Source: Pseudomonadota bacterium (lineage in GTDB: Bacteria; Pseudomonadota; Alphaproteobacteria; Sphingomonadales; Sphingomonadaceae). From it: a stretch of 61,411 bases of DNA. The notes below the pieces were generated by a model that searched no databases, was not told the DNA's origin, and saw only the letters and a program-made list of their open reading frames with translations. Positions 1 through 8,203 of the stretch are shown here, one piece after another; the first letter of the stretch is position 1, and every line of letters starts with the position of its first letter. The position numbers were made by a program, and so were the translations under genes. The stretch covers positions 1 to 61,411 of the forward strand of contig JAEZFL010000082.1 of the NCBI GenBank assembly GCA_023417515.1, written 5' to 3'.

Positions 1-486
1 CACAAGGGCATGTCAGGACCGGCGATCCTGCAAATCTCTTCCTATTGGAAACATGGCGAGGCGATCGCGATCGATTTCCTGCCGGATCGCGATGCGGGCT
101 GGGCGGTGGCGGCAAAACGGGACCGGCCGAAGACGCATTTCCACACCTTGCTTGGCGAGATGCTGCCGGGACGGCTGGCGGAGGCGCTGAACAAACGCAT
201 CGGCTTGTGGGGCGAACTGGCCAATATGGCCGATCGCAAGCTGGCCGAGGCGGAGGGCAAGCTGGCGGCCTGGAGCTTTCATCCCGACGGCACCGAAGGC
301 TTCGCCAAGGCGGAGGTCACGATCGGCGGGATCAGTACCGCCGACCTGTCCTCGCAGACGATGGCGGCGAAGAAAGTGCCCGGCCTCTACGTGATCGGCG
401 AGGCGGTGGACGTGACCGGCTGGCTCGGCGGCTATAATTTCCAATGGGCCTGGGCCAGCGCCTGGGCCGCCGGCCAGGCGCTTTAG
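1..486 (+). CDS. FAD-dependent flavoprotein of the BaiN/HI0933 family, 3' part
   Basis: C-terminal part of an NAD(P)/FAD-dependent oxidoreductase of the HI0933/BaiN-like flavoprotein family. The gene starts before the window: the frame is open from base 1 (H-K-G-M-S-G-P), so the ATG at 10 is internal. The segment LSGPAILQ-like (here MSGPAILQ) and the closing motif GLYVIGEAVDVTGWLGGYN, which holds the second FAD-contacting stretch with its G-G-Y-N, are characteristic of this family. It ends with TAG at 484-486. The substrate is unknown. It is followed by a palindromic repeat before the helicase gene. Confidence 0.85.
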   Translation, partial: HKGMSGPAILQISSYWKHGEAIAIDFLPDRDAGWAVAAKRDRPKTHFHTLLGEMLPGRLAEALNKRIGLWGELANMADRKLAEAEGKLAAWSFHPDGTEGFAKAEVTIGGISTADLSSQTMAAKKVPGLYVIGEAVDVTGWLGGYNFQWAWASAWAAGQAL

Positions 487-510
487 GAGTCAGCACCGAT
501 CTATCCACCC

Positions 511-593
511 GTCATCCCAGCGAAAGCTTGGATCTCGCTGACTTGTCGAACGACGAGAAGAGGAGGGAGATTCCAGCTTTCGCTGGAATGACG
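511..593. repeat. Palindromic intergenic repeat (family B)
   Basis: The left arm begins GTCATCCCAGCGAAAGCTTG at 511 and is mirrored by CCAGCTTTCGCTGGAATGAC ending at 593, with about 35 bases between. Related copies, with GTCATTCCCGCG at one end and CGCGGGGATGAC at the other, lie at 44609-44717 and 57627-57710. This is a REP-like element between the flavoprotein and helicase genes. It may stabilise or terminate the upstream transcript; no coding role is seen. Confidence 0.8.
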
Positions 594-654
594 GTTCCCT
601 CCTGTCGCATCACCACCTTGCCCCACAGCCGGGGCGCACCATGTTGAGCCGCTC

Positions 655-2346
655 ATGACCTTCGAAAATTTGCCGCCGCTTCTCTCGGAAGCGCTCGCCG
701 CGCGCGGCTATGCCGCGCCCACGCCCGTCCAGGCCGCCGTCCTCGCCCCCGAAGCGGAGGGGCGCGACCTGCTCGTCTCCGCCCAGACCGGATCGGGCAA
801 GACCGTCGCCTTCGGCCTCGCAATGGCCGGCGAGCTTCTCGAGCACGGCCGCCCGGCGCCCGTCCGCGAGCCGCTCGCCCTGGTCATCGCCCCGACCCGC
901 GAGCTCGCGCTTCAGGTCAGCCGCGAGCTTGCCTGGCTCTACGGCAAGGGCGGCCGAATCGCGACCTGCGTGGGCGGCATGGACCCGTCCAAGGAGCGCC
1001 GCGCTCTGTCCTACGGCGCCCATATCGTGGTCGGCACGCCGGGACGCCTGCGCGACCATCTCGAGCGCGGAGCGCTCGATCTCTCCGCGATCCGCGCCGT
1101 CGTCCTCGACGAGGCCCACGAGATGCTCGACATGGGCTTCCGCGAGGAGCTCGAGGAAATCCTCGACGCGACTCCGCAGGAGCGCCGCACCCTCCTGTTC
1201 TCGGCGACGCTGCCCAAGCCGATCGTCGCGCTCGCCCGCCGCTACCAGCGCGACGCGCTGCGCATCTCGACGGTCGGCGAGGATCGTGGCCATGGCGACA
1301 TCAGCTACCAAGCCGTCACCGTGTCGCCGTCCGACATCGAGAATGCCGTGGTCAACCTGCTGCGCTTCCACGAGGCGGAGACGGCGATGCTGTTCTGCGC
1401 GACTCGCGACAATGTCCGCAATCTCCACGCCCGCCTGGTCGAGCGCGGCTTCGCAGCGGTAGCGCTGTCCGGCGAGCACAGCCAGTCGGAGCGCAACCAC
1501 GCCCTCCAGGCGCTTCGCGACCGGCGCGCGCGGATCTGCGTCGCCACCGACGTTGCGGCGCGCGGAATCGACCTTCCGACATTGAGCCTGGTCGTCCATG
1601 TCGAGCTGCCGCGCGACGCCGAGACCCTTCAGCACCGGTCCGGCCGCACCGGCCGTGCCGGCAAGAAGGGCACGGCGATCCTGGTCGTCCCCTACCAGCG
1701 CCGCCGCCGGGTCGAGGCGATGCTTCGCGGCGCCCGCATCAACGCCGAATGGATCGCCGCGCCAACCGCCGACCAGGTCCATGCCCGCGACCGCGAGCGC
1801 TTGATGGAGACATTGCTCCAGCCGATCGAGCTTGACGAGGACGACCGAGCGCTCGGCCGCAAGCTGCTCGCCGAGCGCGAGCCCGAGGAGATTGCGGCCG
1901 CTCTGGTCCGCGCCCACCGCGCCAGGATGCCCGCGCCCGAGGATCTGGCGGAGCAAGGCGAGGCCCGGCGCGACGATCGCCAGCGTGAGCACCGCCCCGG
2001 TTTCGAGGACACGATCTGGTTCCGGATGAATGTCGGCCGGCGCCACAATGCCGATCCGCGCTGGCTGCTGCCGTTGCTGTGCCGCCGCGGGCACATCACC
2101 CGCAACGAGGTCGGCGCCATCCGCATCGCCCCCAATGAGACCGCGTTCGAGATTCCGCGCGCGCTTGCCGACCGCTTCGTGAAGGCGGTCGCCCGCACCG
2201 CGCGCGACGAGGATGACGGCCTGCTGATCGAGCCGATGCAGGGCAGTCCGCGCGACGCGGCCCGCACCAACCGCCGCCAGGGCGGGGAGCGGTTCGTCTC
2301 GAGGCACCGGCCCAAGGGCCCGCCCCGCCACGCGCGGCACGGATGA
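655..2346 (+). CDS. DEAD/DEAH-box ATP-dependent RNA helicase with DbpA-type RNA-binding tail
   Basis: A 563-residue superfamily 2 RNA helicase. Visible motifs in order: Q-motif region TPVQAAV, motif I AQTGSGKT (near residue 45), motif Ia PTRELALQ, motif II DEAHEM (D-E-A-H rather than D-E-A-D), motif III SAT, motif V ATDVAARGID and motif VI HRSGRTGRAG. After a basic linker, residues of about 470-530 resemble the DbpA RNA-binding domain (WFRMNVGRR...ITRNEVGAIRI...FEIP), which in E. coli DbpA directs the enzyme to 23S rRNA. A role in ribosome assembly is inferred. It is a single gene, transcribed toward the SRP RNA gene. Confidence 0.93.
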   Translation: MTFENLPPLLSEALAARGYAAPTPVQAAVLAPEAEGRDLLVSAQTGSGKTVAFGLAMAGELLEHGRPAPVREPLALVIAPTRELALQVSRELAWLYGKGGRIATCVGGMDPSKERRALSYGAHIVVGTPGRLRDHLERGALDLSAIRAVVLDEAHEMLDMGFREELEEILDATPQERRTLLFSATLPKPIVALARRYQRDALRISTVGEDRGHGDISYQAVTVSPSDIENAVVNLLRFHEAETAMLFCATRDNVRNLHARLVERGFAAVALSGEHSQSERNHALQALRDRRARICVATDVAARGIDLPTLSLVVHVELPRDAETLQHRSGRTGRAGKKGTAILVVPYQRRRRVEAMLRGARINAEWIAAPTADQVHARDRERLMETLLQPIELDEDDRALGRKLLAEREPEEIAAALVRAHRARMPAPEDLAEQGEARRDDRQREHRPGFEDTIWFRMNVGRRHNADPRWLLPLLCRRGHITRNEVGAIRIAPNETAFEIPRALADRFVKAVARTARDEDDGLLIEPMQGSPRDAARTNRRQGGERFVSRHRPKGPPRHARHG

Positions 2347-2404
2347 TTTTAGCGGTTTGACGCAGCCGCCGCCTTGCATCCGCGCGCCGGCTCGACCATA
2401 TCGC

Positions 2405-2500
2405 CCGCGGGAGTCGGGCGGACGGAATTGTCGCCAACCTGGTCAGGTCCGGAAGGAAGCAGCCACAACGATTTCGTTCCGGGTCGTTCCGGCTCCCACC
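2405..2500 (+). ncRNA. ffs: Signal recognition particle RNA, small bacterial (4.5S) type
   Basis: The apical hairpin bound by Ffh is recognisable: CCTGGTCAGGTCCGGAAGGA at about 2438-2457, followed by the AGCAGCCA side. The terminal helix pairs GGGAG at 2409-2413 with CTCCC at 2493-2497, giving an RNA of about 90 nt. A candidate promoter is TTGCAT (2374-2379), a 17-base gap and CATATC (2397-2402), which would start transcription near 2409; this promoter is an inference. With Ffh and FtsY the RNA targets nascent membrane proteins to the translocon. Its 3' end runs straight into a palindromic repeat. Confidence 0.95.
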
Positions 2501-2579
2501 GGCCTTCGCTGAAGCTACGGCCGGCAAGCCGGGCGTAGATTCGGCGAGGTCGCGCGCCGAAGCCTTGGCGTAGGCGGGC
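2499..2579. repeat. REP-like palindromic element abutting ffs (family G)
   Basis: The left arm CCGGCCTTCGCTGAAGCTAC (2499 onward, continuing GGCCGG) and a right arm around 2554-2578 (CGCCGAAGCCTTGGCGTAGG) have the same signature (CCTTCGCTGAAGCT..CGGC) as the element inside rnpB at 16029-16092. It fills the gap between the SRP RNA and dnaX, and may act as the terminator of ffs (inference). Confidence 0.7.
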
Positions 2580-2600
2580 CGCAGTCGCTACACCCGCCCC

Positions 2601-4250
2601 ATGTCCTCCGAATCTCCCGACGCTTTCTCCCTCGGCCTCGACGAGCCGCCCCAGCCGCAGTCGGCCCAGCCTTATCGGGTTCTCGCGCGCAAGTATCGGC
2701 CGCAGAATTTCTCCGAGCTGATCGGCCAGGAGGCGATGGTCCGGACGCTGGCCAATGCGATCAAGCGCGACCGTCTCGCCCACGCCTTCCTGCTCACCGG
2801 AGTCCGCGGGGTCGGCAAGACCTCGACCGCGCGGCTGATCGCCAAGGCGCTGAACTGCATCGGCCCGGACGGCCAGGGCGGTCCGACCATCGATCCCTGC
2901 AACGTCTGCGAGCCATGCCGGGCCATCGCCGAAGGCCGCCACATCGACGTGATCGAGATGGACGCCGCTTCCAACACCGGAGTCGACGACGTTCGCGAGA
3001 TCATCGACGCGGTGCGCTATTCGGCGGTGTCGGCGCGCTACAAGGTCTACATCGTGGACGAGGTCCACATGCTGTCGAAGAACGCGTTCAACGCGCTCCT
3101 GAAGACGCTCGAGGAGCCGCCGCCCCACGTCAAGTTCCTGTTCGCCACCACCGAGGTGAACAAGGTCCCGATCACCGTCCTGTCGCGCTGCCAGCGTTTC
3201 GACCTCCGCCGAATCCCCGCCGACCGTCTCACCGCGCACTTTGCCGAAGTGGCCAAGGCGGAAGGCGTCGAGGTCGAGGAGGAGGCGCTGGCGCTGATCG
3301 CCCGCGCCGCCGAAGGCTCGGCCCGCGACGGCCTGTCGATCCTCGACCAGGCGATCGCCCACGGCTCCGGCACGGTCACCGCCGAGCAGGTGCGCGCCAT
3401 GCTCGGCCTGTCCGACCGCGGCGCGATCCGCGGCCTGCTCGGGCTGCTTCTCGCCGGCGACGCGCCCGGCGCGCTCGCTTTGGTCAAGGACCAGTACGAC
3501 CTCGGAGTCGAACCGGCCGCCCTCATCCGCTCGCTGCTCGAGGCGGTGCACGGAATCACCCGGGCCAAGATCGGCGGCGCCCGCGACCCCGCCCAGTCGG
3601 ACGAGGAGCGCGAGGCCTATGCCGACTGGTCGGCGCGCCTGTCCTTCGCGATGATCCACCGCCTGTGGCAGCTGCTGTTGAAGGGCCTCGACGAGGTCAA
3701 CCGAGCGCCGTTGCCGCTCGAGGCCGCCGAGATGGCGCTTCTCCGTGTCATCCACGCCTCCGAGCTTCCCGATCCCGGCCAGCTCGCGTCCCGCTTGGCC
3801 AGCGGAGCAGGGGCGGCGGCGCCTTCCACCCCGTCAACTTCGTCAACGTCGTCACCGGGCGCTGGCTCCGCTTCGGCCCAGGCGCCGGCCAGCTTTCCCG
3901 CGCTCATCACCATGCTTGAGCAGAAGGGTCACGCCCATCTCGCCCAGCAGCTCCACGATTATGTCGGCCTCGTCCGCTATGCGCCGCCGGAGCTGGTGGT
4001 GAAGCCGGCGCGGCCGCTGCCCGATCTCGCCCGCGAGGCGGTGACGGCGCTCAATGCGGCGACCGGCATGCGCTGGCAGGTCGAGCTCGCCGAGGACGGC
4101 GAGGCCCAGCCGAGCCTGCTCGAGCAGGAGGAATCCAATGCCGAGCGCGAGCGCCAGGAGGTGCTGGACTCGCCGATGGTCAAGGCGGCGTTCGAGGCCT
4201 TTCCCGACGCCGAGCTTGCTGGCTATACGGCCGGCAACCAACGGAGCTGA
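2601..4250 (+). CDS. dnaX: DNA polymerase III subunit gamma/tau
   Basis: A 549-residue clamp-loader ATPase. It has YRVLARKYRPQNF at residues 25-37, a Walker A motif GVRGVGKTS at 67-75, a zinc site of four cysteines (C86, C100, C103, C106), Walker B DEVHML near 157, and sensor 1 (FATTE), followed by SRC near 200. A low-complexity Ser/Thr/Ala/Pro linker (about residues 400-430) leads to a short tau-like C-terminal domain. No obvious slippery heptamer for programmed gamma production was picked out. ybaB starts 2 bases after its stop codon, the usual dnaX-ybaB pair, so the two are probably co-transcribed. Confidence 0.97.
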   Translation: MSSESPDAFSLGLDEPPQPQSAQPYRVLARKYRPQNFSELIGQEAMVRTLANAIKRDRLAHAFLLTGVRGVGKTSTARLIAKALNCIGPDGQGGPTIDPCNVCEPCRAIAEGRHIDVIEMDAASNTGVDDVREIIDAVRYSAVSARYKVYIVDEVHMLSKNAFNALLKTLEEPPPHVKFLFATTEVNKVPITVLSRCQRFDLRRIPADRLTAHFAEVAKAEGVEVEEEALALIARAAEGSARDGLSILDQAIAHGSGTVTAEQVRAMLGLSDRGAIRGLLGLLLAGDAPGALALVKDQYDLGVEPAALIRSLLEAVHGITRAKIGGARDPAQSDEEREAYADWSARLSFAMIHRLWQLLLKGLDEVNRAPLPLEAAEMALLRVIHASELPDPGQLASRLASGAGAAAPSTPSTSSTSSPGAGSASAQAPASFPALITMLEQKGHAHLAQQLHDYVGLVRYAPPELVVKPARPLPDLAREAVTALNAATGMRWQVELAEDGEAQPSLLEQEESNAERERQEVLDSPMVKAAFEAFPDAELAGYTAGNQRS

Positions 4251-4252
4251 AC

Positions 4253-4576
4253 ATGCCGAACATCGATGAAATCATGAAGATGGCGCAGGACGCGCAGAAC
4301 AAGCTGATGGAAGCCCAGAAGAAGCTCGACTCCGTCGAGGTCCAGGGCGCATCGGGCGGCGGCATGGTCAAGATCACCGCCACCGCCAAGGGCCGCGTCA
4401 CCAGCGTCTCGATCGACGACAGCCTCATGGCCGGCGGCGACAAGCAGATGCTCGAGGACCTCATCGCCGCCGCCATCAACGACGCCCGTACCAAGGCCGA
4501 GGCGGCCGGCGCCGAGGCGATGCGCGACGCGACCAGCGGAATGGGCCTGCCGCCGGGCATGAAGCTGCCCTTCTGA
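4253..4576 (+). CDS. ybaB: YbaB/EbfC family nucleoid-associated protein
   Basis: A 107-residue protein, the usual size for the family. The N-terminal alpha-helix (MPNIDEIMKMAQDAQNKLME) and the central core with GGGMVKI, TAKGRVTSVSID and the EDLIAAAINDA helix match YbaB/EbfC. These proteins form tweezer-like dimers that bind DNA. It lies 2 bases after dnaX. In many bacteria recR follows ybaB; here an outer-membrane protein gene takes that place, with its start overlapping the ybaB stop. Confidence 0.95.
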   Translation: MPNIDEIMKMAQDAQNKLMEAQKKLDSVEVQGASGGGMVKITATAKGRVTSVSIDDSLMAGGDKQMLEDLIAAAINDARTKAEAAGAEAMRDATSGMGLPPGMKLPF

Positions 4577-5367
4577 TCGCTCGGCTCGCCCTGCTGCCGC
4601 TGGCACTCGTGTGGGCGACTCCGGCGCTGGCGCAGGAGCAGCTTCGCGCGCTGTGCGGCGACCGTCCGGGTCTCGGCAGCTCGACCTGCATCGTCGATGC
4701 CGGCCACGTTCAGGTCGAAACCGGCTTGTCCTGGACCCGCACGGACGGTTTCCGCGAGCGCGAGGACGTCTTCCTCGCCGGCGACACATTGCTTCGCCTC
4801 GGCCTCGACGATCGCACCGAGGTCCAGCTCGGTTTCACGGCCTTCGGCTACGCCCGCACGCGCACGGCCGTGTCGGTCGATGAGGAATCGGGCATCGGCG
4901 ACGTCACGCTCGCGCTGCGCCGCAACCTCATGTCTTCCGACGGCTCCGGCACCAATGCCGCGGTTCAGGCTTATGCGACCCTTCCGACCGGCGGCGAAGC
5001 TGTCGGCGCGGGTGACTGGAGCGCCGGAATCCTGCTTCCGTTCGGCTTCGACCTAAGCGACACTCTGTCAGTCGCCTTCACCCCGCAGGCGAGCATCGAG
5101 CCGGATTCGGACGGGGAGGGGCATCACGCATCATTCGGAGGCTCGGCCGGCGTCGGAATGACCCTCTCGGACCGCGTGGGCGCGGCGGTCGACCTTGCCA
5201 TCATCCACGACGACGACCCCGCCGGATCGAGCACCGAGGCGTTGCTCGGCCTGTCATTGACCCTGGGCCTGTCCGGCAATGTCCAGATCGATGCCGGGCT
5301 CAATCTCGGCCTAAACGACGACAGTCCCGACACCGAGCTTTACGCCGGCATCGTCACCCGCTTCTAA
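4573..5367 (+). CDS. Putative outer-membrane beta-barrel transporter-family protein, probable CTG start
   Basis: About 264 residues. The mature part is made of alternating beta-strand segments (for example VQLGFTAFGYARTRT, GIGDVTLALRRNL, LNLGLNDD) and ends in a C-terminal phenylalanine-containing strand (IVTRF) as outer-membrane barrels do. It resembles the 'transporter'/phenol-degradation MetA-like barrel families; the cargo is unknown. The only ATG/GTG near the front (GTG 4609) would cut the signal peptide in half. Reading from CTG at 4573, which overlaps the ybaB stop as CTGA, gives a complete signal peptide, LIARLALLPLALVWATPALA, before QEQ. The start at 4573 is therefore preferred but unproven. 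The stop overlaps that of mtgA on the other strand. Confidence 0.7.
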   Translation: MIARLALLPLALVWATPALAQEQLRALCGDRPGLGSSTCIVDAGHVQVETGLSWTRTDGFREREDVFLAGDTLLRLGLDDRTEVQLGFTAFGYARTRTAVSVDEESGIGDVTLALRRNLMSSDGSGTNAAVQAYATLPTGGEAVGAGDWSAGILLPFGFDLSDTLSVAFTPQASIEPDSDGEGHHASFGGSAGVGMTLSDRVGAAVDLAIIHDDDPAGSSTEALLGLSLTLGLSGNVQIDAGLNLGLNDDSPDTELYAGIVTRF

Positions 5368-6113
5368 TAATAGACGCAGGAGTCGAGGCCCTGCCTCTCG
5401 ACGGCGCCCATCCGCGCCGCGATCGTGTTTCCGTAGCGCCGCGTGAAGCCTGCCGGCGCCACCGCCTCGCGCCGTTTGGGCAGCGGCAGCACCGCCGCGA
5501 TCCGAGCCGCTTCCTGGCGGGTCAGCTGGTCGGCGCCCTTGCCGAAATAGCGCTGAGCCCCGGCATTGGCGCCATAGGTGCCGATCCCCGTCTCGGCGAC
5601 GTTGAGATAGACCTCCATGATCCGCTGCTTGGACCACATCGTCTCGATGAGCAGGGTGAACCAGGCCTCCAGCCCTTTGCGGAAGAAGCCGCCGCCCTGC
5701 CACAGGAAGGCATTCTTCGCAGTCTGCTGGCTGATCGTCGATCCGCCGCGAAGGACGCTTCCGCCCTCCTGGTTGCGGCGCCACGCCGCCTCGATCGCCT
5801 CGCGGTCGAAGCCGTCATGCGAGCAGAACTTGCTGTCCTCGCCGGCGATCACCGCGCGCACCATGTCGCGGTCGATCCGGCCAATGCTCATCCACTGGCT
5901 CCTGGCGCCGTTGCCGGCGGCGATGTCGGCGATCTGGGTGAAGGTGATCGGCGGGTTCGCGAAGCGGTAGGCCAGCACCCACAGGACGCTCACCACGACG
6001 AACCAGAACAGGATCTTGAAGGGCAGCAGCACCAGCCGCCGGCCGAGCGAGCGTTTCTTCTTTCCCCTCCCGCGCGCGGGAGGGGTTAGGGGAGGGGTTG
6101 TCTTGTCGGTCAT
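5364..6113 (-). CDS. mtgA: Monofunctional peptidoglycan glycosyltransferase
   Basis: A 249-residue GT51 enzyme that polymerises lipid II into glycan strands at the inner membrane. One membrane helix spans residues of about 28-48. The catalytic glutamate is E92 in GEDSKFCSHDGFD, followed by the family motif RGGSTISQQTAKN and later YGANAGAQRYFGK. There is no transpeptidase domain, hence the monofunctional type. The first 18 or so residues (TTPPLTPPARGRGKKK) are encoded by a palindromic repeat (see 6064-6170). The start ATG at 6113 was chosen over an upstream in-frame ATG because the longer version adds more repeat-encoded sequence. Confidence 0.93.
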   Translation of the reverse strand: MTDKTTPPLTPPARGRGKKKRSLGRRLVLLPFKILFWFVVVSVLWVLAYRFANPPITFTQIADIAAGNGARSQWMSIGRIDRDMVRAVIAGEDSKFCSHDGFDREAIEAAWRRNQEGGSVLRGGSTISQQTAKNAFLWQGGGFFRKGLEAWFTLLIETMWSKQRIMEVYLNVAETGIGTYGANAGAQRYFGKGADQLTRQEAARIAAVLPLPKRREAVAPAGFTRRYGNTIAARMGAVERQGLDSCVYY

Positions 6114-6170
6114 GCGCGGGCTTGCGGACATGCCCTCCCCCGGTCCCTCCCGCAAGCGGGAGGGGAGGTT
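6064..6170. repeat. CCCTCCCG palindrome pair overlapping the 5' end of mtgA (family H)
   Basis: The first unit, at 6064-6085, is a perfect 22-base palindrome (CCCCTCCCGCG and its complement). The second, at 6145-6164, is CCCTCCCGC, AA, GCGGGAGGG. The first lies inside the mtgA reading frame and the second between rpoH and mtgA, where it could end the rpoH transcript. The associated motif TTAGGGGAGGGG is widespread in alphaproteobacterial intergenic repeats. Confidence 0.75.
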
Positions 6171-6176
6171 TCAGGG

Positions 6177-7082
6177 TCAGCCGGCGGGCAGCAGGCGGCG
6201 CTCGCCCGCGAGGCTCATCAGCGCCTTCTGCAGCTTTTCGAACGCCCGCACCTCGATCTGGCGGATGCGCTCGCGGCTGACATTGTAGACCTGGCTCAAT
6301 TCCTCCAGCGTCTTGGGGTCGTCCGACAGGCGGCGCTCGGTGAGGATGTGCTTCTCGCGGTCGTTCAGCGACTCCATCGCCTCGACGAGCAGCTCGTGGC
6401 GCACCCGGCTTTCCTGGGCGTCGGCGACGCGCTCGTCCTGGAGCGGCTCGCTGTCGACCAGCCAGTCCTGCCAGGTGCCTTCGCCATCCTCGCGCAGGGG
6501 GACGTTCAATGACGTGTCGCCGCCCATCGCCATGCGCCGGTTCATCGAGATGACGTCGTCCTCGGTGACCCCGAGATCCTTGGCGATCTTGGCGACGTCC
6601 TCCGGCTTCAGGTCGCCTTCCTCGAACGCCTCGATGCGGTTCTTCATCCGCCTCAGGTTGATGAACAGCTTCTTCTGCGCCGCGGTGGTGCCCATCTTCA
6701 CCAGGCTCCACGAGCGCAGGATGAACTCCTGGATCGACGCGCGAATCCACCACATCGCGTAGGTGGCGAGGCGGAAGCCGCGCTCCGGCTCGAACTTCTT
6801 CACGCCCTGCATGAGGCCGATATTGCCCTCCGAGATCAGCTCCGAGACGGGCAGGCCATAGCCGCGATAGCCCATCGCGATCTTGGCGACGAGGCGCAGG
6901 TGGGAGTTGACCAGCTTGGCCGCCGCCTCAGTGTCCTGATGCTCGGTCCAGCGCTTGGCCAGCATATATTCCTCCTCGGGCGTGAGGATCGGAAACTTCT
7001 TGATCTCGGCGAGATAGCGGTTGAGACCCGCTTCACCTCCGGTGGCGGGGATCGTCGCCGGTACATTTCTGCCGCTGGCCAT
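6177..7082 (-). CDS. rpoH: RNA polymerase heat-shock sigma factor sigma-32
   Basis: A 301-residue group 3 sigma factor. Region 2 contains NLRLVAKIA-like HLRLVAKIAMGYRGYGLP (61-78), the core-binding segment EGNIGLMQGVKKFEP and the -10 reading stretch FRLATYAMWWIRASIQEF. The RpoH box QKKLFINLR (136-144), diagnostic for sigma-32, is followed by region 4 with LSQVYNVSRERIRQIEVRA. It directs transcription of chaperone and protease genes. The gene lies 58 bases downstream of the pseudouridine synthase gene on the same strand. Whether this genome has further rpoH copies cannot be seen from here. Confidence 0.96.
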   Translation of the reverse strand: MASGRNVPATIPATGGEAGLNRYLAEIKKFPILTPEEEYMLAKRWTEHQDTEAAAKLVNSHLRLVAKIAMGYRGYGLPVSELISEGNIGLMQGVKKFEPERGFRLATYAMWWIRASIQEFILRSWSLVKMGTTAAQKKLFINLRRMKNRIEAFEEGDLKPEDVAKIAKDLGVTEDDVISMNRRMAMGGDTSLNVPLREDGEGTWQDWLVDSEPLQDERVADAQESRVRHELLVEAMESLNDREKHILTERRLSDDPKTLEELSQVYNVSRERIRQIEVRAFEKLQKALMSLAGERRLLPAG

Positions 7083-7140
7083 GATGCTATTCTAACTCCC
7101 TGGGCGCTGTCCGCTATCCTGCGGGTCGGCACCTTCGTGC

Positions 7141-8103
7141 CTATACGGTGAGCGCCCTCAACAGTTCCTGTATATCCGATGGAAGGGCGCTTTTGAACGA
7201 CAAGTTTTCATTCAGGACCGGATGCACGAAGCCGAGCTCGGCGGCGTGCAGGGCCTGGCGGTTGAAATTCAAACGCTTGAGCACGTCCTTATGCTCCGGG
7301 CGGGTCCGCCCATAGACCGGATCGCCGAGCAAGGGATGACCGATGCTGGCCATATGGACCCTCACCTGGTGCGTGCGCCCGGTTTCCAGCCGGCATTCGA
7401 CCAACGCCGCTCCACGCAGCGGCTCGAGGAGGCGGTAATGGGTGACCGCCCACTTGCCGCGGCCGGTTTCCACGATCGCCATCTTCTTGCGGTTGGCGCT
7501 CGACCGCGCGAGTGGGGCGTCAACCGTCCCTGACGGCGGCTTCGGCAAGCCTGCCACCACCGCATGATAGAGGCGGTGGATGCTGTGCCTGGCGAATTGC
7601 GCGGCCAGACCTTCATGGGCGCGATCGGTCTTGGCGACCACTAGAAGCCCAGACGTGTCCTTGTCGATGCGATGGACGATTCCGGGCCGCGCCACGCCGC
7701 CGATGCCGCTGAGGCGTCCGGCGCAATGATGGAGCAGGGCGTTGACCAAGGTCCCGTCGATATTGCCCGCGGCCGGATGGACCACCAGGCCGGCGGGCTT
7801 GTCGACGACGAGCAGGTGATCGTCCTCGAAGACGATCTCGAGCGGAATGTCCTGCGCCTCGTTATGCGCAGGCTTGGGCTCGGGAACCGACACTTCATAG
7901 ACGCCGCCCGGCACCGCCTTGGCGGCCGGATCGCGGACTGCGGCACCCTGAGGGCCGGCAACAGCTCCGCTCGAAATCAATGCTTTCAGCCGCTCGCGCG
8001 ACAGGGTCGGCACGGCCGCCGCGAGAGCCCGATCGAGCCGCCATCCGGCAGCATCGTCCGCCACCCGCGCTTCTATGATTTTCGCTTGCCCCACCCTGAT
8101 CAT
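7141..8103 (-). CDS. RluA-family 23S rRNA pseudouridine synthase (RluD-like)
   Basis: About 320 residues. An S4-like RNA-binding domain comes first (WRLDRALAAAVPTLSRERLKALI, 21-43), then the catalytic domain with IVFEDDHLLVVDKPAGLVVHP and the signature HRIDKDTSGL, in which D147 is the catalytic aspartate. The segment RTHQVRVHMASIGHPLLGDPVYG is also conserved. RluD modifies helix 69 of 23S rRNA; assignment to RluD rather than another RluA paralogue rests on the S4 domain and length. ATG 8103 is preferred; an in-frame TTG at 8133 preceded by GGAGG is an alternative. Confidence 0.9.
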   Translation of the reverse strand: MIRVGQAKIIEARVADDAAGWRLDRALAAAVPTLSRERLKALISSGAVAGPQGAAVRDPAAKAVPGGVYEVSVPEPKPAHNEAQDIPLEIVFEDDHLLVVDKPAGLVVHPAAGNIDGTLVNALLHHCAGRLSGIGGVARPGIVHRIDKDTSGLLVVAKTDRAHEGLAAQFARHSIHRLYHAVVAGLPKPPSGTVDAPLARSSANRKKMAIVETGRGKWAVTHYRLLEPLRGAALVECRLETGRTHQVRVHMASIGHPLLGDPVYGRTRPEHKDVLKRLNFNRQALHAAELGFVHPVLNENLSFKSALPSDIQELLRALTV

Positions 8104-8203
8104 CGATATGGGTGTGGAACAGCACAGATTCAAGCAGGGCTGGTCCTCCGACTCCCGTCGGGATAAGCATTCAGGTGCGTGCTCGAAAAGCGGTCCGGTT
8201 CAA

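Noticed and set aside
610..2379. 589-residue open frame antisense to the helicase gene
   Set aside because: GC-rich genes give long open frames on the opposite strand; its protein is Arg/Ala/Gly-rich without motifs, while the sense frame has all helicase motifs.
4577..5370. recR expected after dnaX-ybaB
   Set aside because: The following frame encodes an exported beta-barrel protein, with no zinc finger or Toprim motif.
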